NCBI GenBank assembly: GCA_009691815.1
Contig: SIAL01000161.1
Location: forward strand, 1 to 7,680
Length of the DNA: 7,680 bases
Source: Gemmataceae bacterium
GTDB taxonomy: Bacteria; Planctomycetota; Planctomycetia; Gemmatales; Gemmataceae
Reading direction: 5' to 3'
Positions 1 through 6,384 of the stretch are shown here, in pieces; the stretch's first letter is position 1; the number at the start of each line of letters is the position of its first letter. Made by a program: the position numbers and the translations under genes. The notes beneath the pieces were generated by a model, which saw only the letters and a list, made by a program, of their open reading frames with translations, was not told the DNA's origin and did no database searches.

Positions 1-1593
1 GAATTCGATTCCGACCATTCCCTTTCCGGCCATGGCCCAATTGGTCCAAAGGGCCCGTTTGGTTTCGACACCGCTAAGGGTTGGGCCATCGGTACCTACG
101 CATCGAATTCCTTTACTAGCCAAATAGAGAACGGCCTCAGGGTTAAGGGAGGGCCACCCTTCACTTAATCCGTTTAAGGGATCCTCCATAAATGCTTTCC
201 CTTCGGGAAATGGTTTAAAAAACCGGTCGCTGTAGCCTGTTCGAAAAAGTACAATGTCACCTTCTTTAAGGGCACCATAGGTTTTTTCATATTCCTGAAT
301 GTCAAAGGGTCGGATTTCAGGCGAGCCTGGCCAATTTGTTTTGTTAAGGGTGCCGACCCGATTCGTTACATCAATCACGCGAGCAGGGCCACAGGTTTGG
401 GAAATTGGAACCTTTTCGGTGGTAATATCACTGAACCCTCGTGGGCCGTACAGCTTTTCGTATTCATGTAACCAATTCCTTACCTCCGGGGAGTATTGGT
501 TGTTATTAAATCCCTTAGTTGGTAAGGCATAGGCGGGGGGCACCATATGGGTCCCTGTTTGGCTTTCCATCATGTACATTTCAAAAGGTTTTTTTAGGTT
601 AGGATTAAATCCGAAGAGAATCCTGGAATAGGCTTGGCGCTGGTTTCCAACGCCGCTTCCCGGCCATGTTATTGGCCAATTTTCCGCTAAAGTTACGGAA
701 AGATCCACCGCATTTTTCTTTCGGGCGGATTCAATCAAGCGTTTTGCAAGGGGGTTGCCTGCCACGGCAAATGCCCGACCTTCCCCGTAGGCACCTCCGG
801 CATGTTTGGGGCCTATCATGCAGTAAAACGCACCAGTAGTGGGTAAAGCACCCAACCCAATGGCGCTCTCCGTCCAAATCATTCCATGTTTTAGGCCAGC
901 AAAGTGAACGGGTTCCGCCAAATCCGGTAGGGGACCCATGCTAGGACTATCTGTGCCAAGGGTCATTACCTTTTTACTGGCAAGGTATTCCATGCAATCT
1001 GGATCGGGATCAGGCCAACCCGGGGATCGTTTTTCCAAGGGATCGATAAGGAACCGACGCCCTTCGGGTAGGGGTTTATAGTATTTGTCGCCATATCCCG
1101 AATAAAACAGGACGACATCACCCGGGCCCAAGGGTCGATTTTTCTTTTCCCAAAGCTTGATTTTGGCGGCGGTTACAAAGTCGCTCCGACCGTTTGGGGT
1201 GGTGTCTAACAAATCACGACAATCAATAACACAGGCCTCGCCGCCAAATTGCCATGCTTCAATTTTATCCGTATAGGCTTTGCCAAATTTTCCAGCATTG
1301 GCCAGCCCGGAATCAAAGGGAGTAACCGAATGCGGAGGAACATCAAGTTGTGTTCCGGTGTTGCCATCAAGAATCAAAATATCGCTGTTGTATGGGCTTG
1401 ATGGGCCAATTCGTTCTTCGCGGTTTAATTGGAAACGAGGAAAAGTTGGCCAGGTACAGGGATAATCCGGGGCGACCATTAATGAGAGGTCGAGGAACCG
1501 GGGTTGGGTGGTTTGGCTCTGGGAAAAATTTGGCAAAAAACAACTAAGGGCTACTGAGAACCAAGAGGCAACCGAAGGATAAAACCAACGCAT
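1..1593 (-). CDS. Secreted tandem cyclase-family (kynurenine formamidase-like) protein, C-terminus cut by window edge
   Basis: The frame is open for 531 codons from the ATG at 1593-1591 to the window edge, with no stop reached. Residues 1-27 look like a Sec signal peptide (basic R2, then a hydrophobic stretch). Two cyclase-family (PF04199-type) domains follow, each opening with a DLS-x-x-(L/V)...P...TWP segment: domain 1 is about 33-280 and domain 2 about 296 onward. Residues 155-219 and 442-506 align without gaps and are about half identical by eye, so this is an internal duplication. The family metal motif HxGTHxDxPxH is degenerate in both copies. Domain 1 has NTGTQLDVPPH (78-88) and keeps a distal H230/E242 pair. 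Domain 2 has QTGTHMVPPAY (345-355), with N518 and E530 at the distal positions. Known family members hydrolyse kynurenine- or isatin-type amides or act as polyketide cyclases; the substrate here is unknown. The gene is transcribed divergently from the ceramidase-like gene. Family assignment is firm; activity is uncertain. Confidence 0.88.
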   Translation of the reverse strand, partial: MRWFYPSVASWFSVALSCFLPNFSQSQTTQPRFLDLSLMVAPDYPCTWPTFPRFQLNREERIGPSSPYNSDILILDGNTGTQLDVPPHSVTPFDSGLANAGKFGKAYTDKIEAWQFGGEACVIDCRDLLDTTPNGRSDFVTAAKIKLWEKKNRPLGPGDVVLFYSGYGDKYYKPLPEGRRFLIDPLEKRSPGWPDPDPDCMEYLASKKVMTLGTDSPSMGPLPDLAEPVHFAGLKHGMIWTESAIGLGALPTTGAFYCMIGPKHAGGAYGEGRAFAVAGNPLAKRLIESARKKNAVDLSVTLAENWPITWPGSGVGNQRQAYSRILFGFNPNLKKPFEMYMMESQTGTHMVPPAYALPTKGFNNNQYSPEVRNWLHEYEKLYGPRGFSDITTEKVPISQTCGPARVIDVTNRVGTLNKTNWPGSPEIRPFDIQEYEKTYGALKEGDIVLFRTGYSDRFFKPFPEGKAFMEDPLNGLSEGWPSLNPEAVLYLASKGIRCVGTDGPTLSGVETKRALWTNWAMAGKGMVGIEF

Positions 1594-1600
1594 AAATAGA

Positions 1601-1604
1601 CTCC
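1601..1604 (-). promoter_or_regulatory. Ribosome binding site of the tandem cyclase gene
   Basis: On the minus strand GGAG lies seven bases upstream of the ATG at 1593-1591. This normal Shine-Dalgarno spacing supports the chosen start, which also places a signal peptide at the N-terminus. Confidence 0.6.
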
Positions 1605-1621
1605 AGAGTTGGGGGTAGGGT

Positions 1622-1662
1622 TATTGCAAATTATTGTCGCACCTGCGACCCTAATTGCAATA
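1622..1662. repeat. Nested inverted repeat in the divergent control region
   Basis: The outer arms TATTGCAA (1622-1629) and TTGCAATA (1655-1662) are perfect reverse complements. The inner arms GTCGCA (1636-1641) and TGCGAC (1644-1649) are also perfect and share almost the same centre (about 1642). An additional TTA/TAA pairing (1631-1633 with 1652-1654) lies between them if one A is bulged, giving about 17 pairable bases in 41. It may be a regulator-binding dyad or, if transcribed, an RNA hairpin. The tiny two-base centre favours a protein-binding site. The repeat is seen directly; its function is inferred. Confidence 0.6.
1630..1660 (-). promoter_or_regulatory. Candidate promoter of the tandem cyclase gene with an over-long, dyad-containing spacer
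   Basis: Read on the minus strand, TTGCAA (1660-1655, four of six matches to the sigma-70 -35 box) is followed after 19 bases by AATAAT (1635-1630, five of six matches to the -10 box). Transcription would start roughly 30 bases before the ATG at 1593. The spacer contains the inverted repeat GTCGCA-CC-TGCGAC (1636-1649). A 19-base spacer carrying a dyad is the layout known from MerR-type regulated promoters. No regulator gene is seen here, and planctomycete promoter consensus is poorly known, so this is only a candidate. Confidence 0.3.
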
Positions 1663-1701
1663 GGCTCATGGGCTTTGGCCATGGATTGGGTGAAATTGGG
1701 T

Positions 1702-1730
1702 TTGAAATAGGACCTTCAAGTCCTAAAAAT
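1702..1730 (+). promoter_or_regulatory. Candidate promoter of the ceramidase-like gene with operator-like spacer
   Basis: TTGAAA (1702-1707, five of six matches to the -35 consensus) is followed by a 17-base spacer and AAAAAT (1725-1730, four of six matches to the -10 consensus). The spacer is almost exactly filled by the inverted repeat TAGGAC-CTTCAA-GTCCTA (1708-1725). Transcription would start near 1737, giving a leader of about 60 bases. The overlap of repeat and promoter suggests repression by a DNA-binding protein, but the -10 box is weak. Confidence 0.35.
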
Positions 1731-1757
1731 GAGTCCAATACCTTCGATTTAGGACTT
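1708..1757. repeat. Cluster of three TAGGAC(TT) boxes forming two inverted repeats
   Basis: The box occurs as TAGGAC at 1708-1713, on the opposite strand at 1720-1725 (GTCCTA), and as TAGGAC again at 1750-1755. The first pair is a perfect 6-base inverted repeat with a 6-base gap. The second pair extends to a perfect 10-base inverted repeat, AAGTCCTAAA (1718-1727) with TTTAGGACTT (1748-1757), separated by 20 bases. The cluster lies 42-91 bases upstream of the GTG start at 1799. It looks like a multi-site operator; alternatively the long pair could form a leader hairpin in the mRNA. Confidence 0.55.
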
Positions 1758-1785
1758 TTAAGTAATCCAATGAAGCCGGTTTTTC

Positions 1786-1792
1786 GAGGAGG
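1786..1792 (+). promoter_or_regulatory. Strong ribosome binding site that decides the start of the ceramidase-like gene
   Basis: GAGGAGG is a near-perfect Shine-Dalgarno sequence. It directly abuts the upstream TTG codon at 1793, leaving no spacer, but lies six bases before the in-frame GTG at 1799. This spacing argues that translation begins at GTG 1799. Confidence 0.75.
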
Positions 1793-1798
1793 TTGCAG

Positions 1799-3235
1799 GT
1801 GATTTATTTATTAGGTTTAGCTTTTTCATTTATGGTAATTGGTCAGGTCGATCCAGCCAAGCACTCTCCTTTGGAAGTAGGAATGGCGGAAATGGACATC
1901 ACGCCACCATTGGGTTACCCCATGGCGGGATATTACCATGAAAGGTTAGCCACCGGGAAAAAGGATCCGTTGAAGGCAAAGGCAATCGTTTTTCGACAAG
2001 GATCCACCACAGGTGCCATTATTGCTTGTGACTTGATAGGGATTTCCGCGGATTTGTCTGATGCCGTTCGGTCAAAACTTTCCGAGAAAACGCAAATTCC
2101 CATTGGTCATATTGCCCTTACCGCCACTCATTCGCACACCGCCCCGGATTATTCGCGTGACCTATATAGTTGGGTCACCAAAACGCCTTTTCCGGATGGG
2201 AAACCTCGGCACGCCGAAGCAATGGTTGAAAAGATTGTGGCGGCAGGGGTGAAAGCAAACGATGGCCTAAAACCCGCTTCCTTGGCGGCCGGTTCGATCC
2301 AGCAAAAGGAGCCGGTGTCATTTCATCGACGATTTTTGATGCGCGATGGCTCGGTACGGACCTGGCAAAACTTAAATAATCCGGAGGTGGTTAAGTCTGC
2401 CGGGCCAATTGATCCGGAGTTGGTTTTTGCAAAAATCACCGATGCAAAAAGCAAAAAGGCAATTGGCTTGCTTTCCAATTTTGCCCTACATTTGGACACG
2501 GTAGGCGGACTGGAATGGAGTGCGGATTATCCCTTTTTCATTGAGCAAGCTTCCCGACAAGCCCTTGGAGAATCGGCGGTCTCCCTTTTTGGACTTGGTT
2601 GCTGTGGCAACATTAACCATGTCAATCCATTTGGAAAACCGGTTAATAAAACCCCGGCCATTGGGAAAGCACTTGCGGAAACCCTATTTCAAGTCCCTCC
2701 TGTTTTGGAACCCCAACCCGAATTTCGGGTACATCGCAAACAGGTAAACCTTCCCCTTAGGCAGGTTGTTGAGGGGGAGGTGAACAGGGCCTTGAGCATC
2801 TTGGATTTGGTCGACGCCAAGGGCAAAGTGGATTTTCTGGATCATGTCGCGGCCTACAAAATTTTGATCATGAATCAGTTTCAAAACCCAAAAGCCTCGA
2901 GTTCAACCAGGTTGGGTTGGGGGCGTAGCCAAAAATGGGACGGGGTTGGGGACAATTTGCCTGTCGAGGTCCAAGTCTTTACCATTGGCCGTGACTTGGC
3001 AATTGTCTGTTTGCCCGGTGAAGTATTTGTCGAACATGGGTTGGCAATCAAAGCCGGTTCCCCTTTCCGAAACACCATGATTTTTGAGCTTTCCAATGTG
3101 GTTGAAACGGTATACATTCCCAACAAAGGTGCCTTTGTACAGGGTGGTTACGAGGTCGTAAACTCGGTTACGAAACCGGGATCAGGCGAAATGCTTGTGG
3201 AAGCGGCCTTAGAATTATTGCGAATTCCAAAGTGA
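1799..3235 (+). CDS. Neutral/alkaline non-lysosomal ceramidase-like exported protein
   Basis: The protein has 478 residues if started at GTG 1799, chosen from the Shine-Dalgarno spacing; an in-frame TTG lies at 1793. Residues 1-15 form a short hydrophobic signal-like segment lacking a basic n-region. The body resembles the N-terminal catalytic domain of neutral ceramidases (PF04734): VGMAEMDITPPLG (27-39) at the start, then ATHSHTAP (109-116) with probable zinc ligands H111/H113, NFALHLD (227-233) with H231, PGEVF (406-410) with E408, and a late tyrosine region (Y439 or Y451). These match the known His-His-Glu-Tyr zinc site. Characterised ceramidases have a serine nucleophile in a GDVSPN-like motif; here the equivalent stretch is CCGNINHVNP (268-277), without serine. 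It is also much shorter than true ceramidases (about 650-750 residues) and lacks their C-terminal domain. A secreted zinc hydrolase is likely; ceramide as substrate is doubtful. Confidence 0.87.
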   Translation: MIYLLGLAFSFMVIGQVDPAKHSPLEVGMAEMDITPPLGYPMAGYYHERLATGKKDPLKAKAIVFRQGSTTGAIIACDLIGISADLSDAVRSKLSEKTQIPIGHIALTATHSHTAPDYSRDLYSWVTKTPFPDGKPRHAEAMVEKIVAAGVKANDGLKPASLAAGSIQQKEPVSFHRRFLMRDGSVRTWQNLNNPEVVKSAGPIDPELVFAKITDAKSKKAIGLLSNFALHLDTVGGLEWSADYPFFIEQASRQALGESAVSLFGLGCCGNINHVNPFGKPVNKTPAIGKALAETLFQVPPVLEPQPEFRVHRKQVNLPLRQVVEGEVNRALSILDLVDAKGKVDFLDHVAAYKILIMNQFQNPKASSSTRLGWGRSQKWDGVGDNLPVEVQVFTIGRDLAIVCLPGEVFVEHGLAIKAGSPFRNTMIFELSNVVETVYIPNKGAFVQGGYEVVNSVTKPGSGEMLVEAALELLRIPK

Positions 3236-3523
3236 TTCAGTGGGAACAGCACCTTTTGGCCAAGCTCCGCGGGCAATCGAGTTAAAGGATATTTATACGG
3301 CGGGGTTTTGTTCGGTTGGCCCGACCCTAGACCAATTTTTTGCGACCCTTGTTCGGTTGGGGCAAAAAAACCTTGAGATACTTGGCCAATACTCCTTCAG
3401 GGGCTTTGAGAAATAATCCAATCGTTCTGGACTTAAACCGAGATTTGGGGTAACCTTATAGTGGCATCCTAACTCCTTCCTAATTGCCAATTTCCGCCCA
3501 AGTCTATTTGGGAATCCGCTGCC
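3236..3523. other. Intergenic region between the ceramidase-like gene and the DUF1501 pair
   Basis: No convincing gene is seen on either strand in these 288 bases; the minus-strand frames that cross it run into the DUF1501 gene and resemble no family I know. It contains short direct and inverted repeats (3308-3369) and two copies of the palindrome TTGGCCAA (3256-3263 and 3382-3389). A TATAGT at 3457-3462 (five of six matches to a -10 box) could start the DUF1501 transcript about 55 bases upstream of its ATG, but no good -35 box sits at the right distance. I see no clear intrinsic terminator after the ceramidase-like gene, so readthrough is possible. Confidence 0.5.
3308..3369. repeat. Short direct repeats overlapping an A/T-armed inverted repeat
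   Basis: TTGTTCGGTTGG occurs at 3308-3319 and again at 3349-3360. CGACCCT occurs at 3322-3328... in slightly shifted form (CCGACCCT, 3321-3328) and as GCGACCCT (3342-3349). In addition TTTTTTGC (3336-3343) is the reverse complement of GCAAAAAA (3362-3369), a perfect 8-base pair with an 18-base interior. The hairpin is not followed by a T-tract on either strand, so it does not look like a standard terminator. Role unknown. Confidence 0.4.
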
Positions 3524-4960
3524 ATGTTTGAAGTACCTAATAAACCTGCAAAGGTATCGCCCCTTAGCCGCAGAACATTTTTGCGGGCTGGTGGGGGCTT
3601 GTTGGGTTTCAACCAAGTTTTATTCCAAGGAACGGAACAGTCTTCCGCGAAGCTTTCGAACACAGCCCGGGCGGAATCGGTCATTTTTGTTTTCCTTTTT
3701 GGCGGACCTAGCCAATTGGAAACATTTGACATGAAGCCTGACGCCCCAGAAAAAATCCGAGGCCCGTTTCGACCGATTGGTTCACGGACCCCGGGTCTTA
3801 GGATTTGTGAACATCTACCTCGCCTTGCGAATATATCTGATAAATATTCGATTTTGAAAACCATGACTCATACTTACAACGACCACTCGGGAGCAGGGCA
3901 CTATCTCCAAACCGGCAAGCGTTGGCATGTTCCCATTGGAGGTGGATTCAATCCCACTCAACATGACTGGCCATCCATGGGGTCGGTTTTGGATTGCATG
4001 GCTCAAAAAGGATCGTTGCGAGATACCCGGCCCATTCCGAATTATTTTGTCATTCCCAACAGCCTTGGGCGCTTACAAGAGGCAGGTCAATATCGCCGTC
4101 CAGGGGAACATGCAGGATGGCTAGGGAGGTCCTTTAGTCCAATCACGACTTCCATTGACAAGAAAACCCCCGAGGACAACCCCTACTGGCGCGGTTGTAC
4201 CGATGCCGAGCTTACCTTCCAAATCGATGGCCTGGTAAAATCGACCGAAATTCCAGGGAACCGTGTTCTTATGCGGGAATCCCTTTTGGGGCAATTTGAC
4301 TCCTTAAGAGAATCCGTTGATAAAACAGGCCTTGCCGGTTTTACTACCCTCCACCAAAAGGCAATGGCCCTTTTGACCTCGGATCGAACCCGTGACGCCT
4401 TGGATTTTGCCAAGGAACCGGAAAAAATCCGCGATGCCTATGGGCGGCACCTTTTTGGTCAATCCTGTCTAATGGCAAGGCGGCTGGTCGAGGCAGGGAC
4501 GAGGTTTGTTACGGTTCATTATGATTGTTGCGATGGTTATTCTTGGGACTCCCACCGCAATAGCAAAGATGTAAAGGACAATCTACTTCCCACTTTCGAT
4601 CAGGGAATGGCCGCCTTGTTGGCGGACCTGGATCAAAGGGGCTTGTTGAAAAAGACCTTGGTGATTGCGGTTGGGGAAATGGGCCGAACACCCAAAGCCA
4701 ATTTGGATTGGGGCCGGGATCATTGGAGTTTTCTCTTCCCTGCCCTTATTGCTGGGGCCGGAGTAAGCCGGGGTGCGGTTTTGGGCCAAACAGATCGTGA
4801 TGCCTCGTATCCCCTTACCTTGGCGACAACGCCTGAAGATTTGGCGGCGACCGTGTACGAAAGTGTTGGCATTGACCCAAATTTGCGCATGGTGGACCCT
4901 CTCCTCAGGGAGGTTAGCATGATTGAAAAAGGCCGAGTGATTAGGGAGTTATGGGCATAA
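3524..4960 (+). CDS. DUF1501 family protein with Tat signal (first of tandem pair)
   Basis: The 478-residue protein is of usual DUF1501 (PF07394) length; the family belongs to the alkaline-phosphatase/sulfatase-like superfamily and its chemistry is uncharacterised. A twin-arginine motif SRRTFL (15-20) before a glycine-rich hydrophobic stretch predicts Tat export, implying folding and perhaps metal loading in the cytoplasm. Family landmarks in order: FLFGGPSQLETFDMKP (57-72), DHSGAGH (120-126), GRHLFGQSCLMARRLVEAG (307-325), WDSH (341-344), FDQGMAALLADL (358-369), GEMGRTP (384-390) and GRDHW (397-401). The Asp, His and Glu residues in these blocks are plausible metal ligands by analogy with the superfamily. 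The ATG at 3524 has only a weak GGGA upstream, but it places the Tat motif at the expected position. The gene overlaps the next one, so they are probably co-transcribed and translationally coupled. The substrate cannot be told; sulfate- or phosphate-ester hydrolysis is a superfamily-level guess. Confidence 0.9.
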   Translation: MFEVPNKPAKVSPLSRRTFLRAGGGLLGFNQVLFQGTEQSSAKLSNTARAESVIFVFLFGGPSQLETFDMKPDAPEKIRGPFRPIGSRTPGLRICEHLPRLANISDKYSILKTMTHTYNDHSGAGHYLQTGKRWHVPIGGGFNPTQHDWPSMGSVLDCMAQKGSLRDTRPIPNYFVIPNSLGRLQEAGQYRRPGEHAGWLGRSFSPITTSIDKKTPEDNPYWRGCTDAELTFQIDGLVKSTEIPGNRVLMRESLLGQFDSLRESVDKTGLAGFTTLHQKAMALLTSDRTRDALDFAKEPEKIRDAYGRHLFGQSCLMARRLVEAGTRFVTVHYDCCDGYSWDSHRNSKDVKDNLLPTFDQGMAALLADLDQRGLLKKTLVIAVGEMGRTPKANLDWGRDHWSFLFPALIAGAGVSRGAVLGQTDRDASYPLTLATTPEDLAATVYESVGIDPNLRMVDPLLREVSMIEKGRVIRELWA

Positions 4961-6366
4961 TGGTCGCAAATCAGATTTCACTGAATGCGCCGTCAAGGCG
5001 ATCGTTTTTGCGCATTGGATTGGGTGGATTTACTTCGTTAGGTATGCCTGGAATGCTCCGCCTGAGGGCGCAAACGGAGCCTGCGGAAAAAACAGCGATC
5101 ATTCTGGTTTGGCTGCGCGGAGGCCCAAGCCATTTGGAAACATTTGATCCCAAACCAAATTCCCCATCCGATTACCGGGGGCCCTATAAGGCGATTGCCA
5201 CCAAAACGACCGGGATGATGATTTCAGAATTGCTTCCACGATTGGCGGGAATTTCGGATCGGTTTGCCCTTTTGCGATCGATAGCCCACAATGGCGGGGG
5301 GCATCCCGCGGGATCCCTTCAAATGCTCTCAGGTGACCCGGATGCCCCGGATAAACCCGGGCCAAAATATCCGGACTGGATGTCGGTTGCCAACTATTTC
5401 CGTTCGGGAGATGTTCATCCATTGCCCCATTATGTCGCGGTAAATCCGGTGGATAATTACGACAATTTTGTGATTGCCGGCTCTACCTATTTGGGAACCT
5501 CCTTTGATGGTTTCAAGGTTTTTGGGGATCCTAGTAATCCTCAATTTCAAGTTCCCAATGTGGGATTGCGTGATCAAAAGAAACATCAACAACTGACGGA
5601 ACGGGTCACCCTCGCTAGGTCCTTTGATAGTTTTCGAACAGCCATCGACAAATCTGGAATTTTGTCCTCCTCTGATCGTTTTGAAACGCAGGCTTTGGCA
5701 ATGTTGACAAGTGCAAATGCGCGGATTGCCTTTGATTTGTCCCTCGAACCGACCCGGTTACGCGAACGCTATGGTCTTCATGCGTGGGGACAACAGTGCT
5801 TGATGGCCAGGCGGTTGGTTGAATCCGGGGTGGATGTGGTGACAACCGAATTTGACGGTCCCCTGTGCGGTAGAGTGGCTAACTGGGATGATCATGCGGT
5901 TAACCAACATATTTTCGATGCCATGAAATTCCGGGCACCCACTTTTGATCAGGCAATTTCCGCTTTAATTGAAGACCTCTATGCAAGGGGGTTGGACCGA
6001 CGAGTCTTGGTCGCGGTTGGGGGAGAATTTGGCCGAACCCCACGAATAAGTCATGTGGCATCAAGTGGGGGTGGTGTGGGTAGTGGAGCGGCCGGGGTGG
6101 TCCAACCGGGCCGGGACCATTGGCCTCAGGCTGGTTCGTTTTTGTTTGCCGGAGGGGGAATCCGAACCGGACAAGTGATAGGGGCAACCGATAAAAAAGG
6201 GGAAGAGCCGGTGGATCGACGGGTCGGCCCGGAGGACTTCCTTGCAACAATCTACGCACACCTTGGCATAGATTACAAAGAGGCCACCATTCGTGATTTT
6301 TCGGGCCGCCCCACCCCGATTATCCGAAAGGGTGAGGCGATTAAAGAGTTGGAAGCCCAAGGGTAA
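4960..6366 (+). CDS. DUF1501 family protein with Tat signal (second of tandem pair)
   Basis: A paralogue of the preceding gene. The ATG at 4960 overlaps the previous stop by one base (TAATG at 4958-4962) and gives 468 residues; an in-frame ATG at 4951 would give 471 and a 10-base overlap. AGGGAG at 4943-4948 is too close to 4951 (2 bases) and rather far from 4960 (11 bases), so stop-start coupling favours 4960. Residue numbers use 4960. Landmarks: Tat motif SRRSFL (12-17), RGGPSHLETFDPKP (53-66), HNGGGHPAGS (110-119), the GLHAWGQQCLMARRLVESG block (272-290), NWDDH (308-312), GEFGRTP (355-361) and GRDHW (384-388). It differs from its neighbour in the likely active-centre segment (HPAGSL instead of DHSGAGH) and carries a glycine-rich insert at 362-383. 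Export through Tat is expected. Function is unknown beyond the alkaline-phosphatase-like superfamily. Confidence 0.9.
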   Translation: MVANQISLNAPSRRSFLRIGLGGFTSLGMPGMLRLRAQTEPAEKTAIILVWLRGGPSHLETFDPKPNSPSDYRGPYKAIATKTTGMMISELLPRLAGISDRFALLRSIAHNGGGHPAGSLQMLSGDPDAPDKPGPKYPDWMSVANYFRSGDVHPLPHYVAVNPVDNYDNFVIAGSTYLGTSFDGFKVFGDPSNPQFQVPNVGLRDQKKHQQLTERVTLARSFDSFRTAIDKSGILSSSDRFETQALAMLTSANARIAFDLSLEPTRLRERYGLHAWGQQCLMARRLVESGVDVVTTEFDGPLCGRVANWDDHAVNQHIFDAMKFRAPTFDQAISALIEDLYARGLDRRVLVAVGGEFGRTPRISHVASSGGGVGSGAAGVVQPGRDHWPQAGSFLFAGGGIRTGQVIGATDKKGEEPVDRRVGPEDFLATIYAHLGIDYKEATIRDFSGRPTPIIRKGEAIKELEAQG

Positions 6367-6367
6367 T

Positions 6368-6384
6368 TGGCCTAGGAAAGGCCA
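6368..6384. terminator. Weak candidate bidirectional terminator between convergent genes
   Basis: TGGCCT (6368-6373) and AGGCCA (6379-6384) form a perfect 6-base stem with the loop AGGAA. The hairpin lies just after the stop of the plus-strand DUF1501 gene and overlaps the stop codon of the minus-strand oxidoreductase (6374-6372). No T-tract follows on either strand, so an intrinsic terminator is doubtful; the position between convergent genes is the main argument. Confidence 0.25.

Noticed and set aside
299..532. Plus-strand frames at 299-532 and 1280-1547
   Set aside because: They are antisense to the tandem cyclase gene, whose uninterrupted 531-codon frame carries clear domain motifs.
671..680. 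Palindromes of the TTGGCCAA type (671-680, 3256-3263, 3382-3389) as a protein-binding or restriction-related repeat
   Set aside because: They occur both inside and outside genes, and the word is made of very common local base runs; without genome counts there is no sign of enrichment.
3336..3369. Hairpin TTTTTTGC/GCAAAAAA as an intrinsic terminator
   Set aside because: No T-tract follows the stem on either strand, and the stem is mostly A-T.
3457..3462. TATAGT as the -10 box of a promoter for the DUF1501 pair
   Set aside because: No acceptable -35 box at 16-18 bases upstream, so it was noted in the gap entry but not listed as a promoter.
3469..3864. Minus-strand open frame of 131 codons opposite the start of the first DUF1501 gene
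   Set aside because: It lies mainly antisense to a well-supported gene, has no recognisable family features and no convincing ribosome binding site. The same holds for the other antisense frames over the DUF1501 genes.
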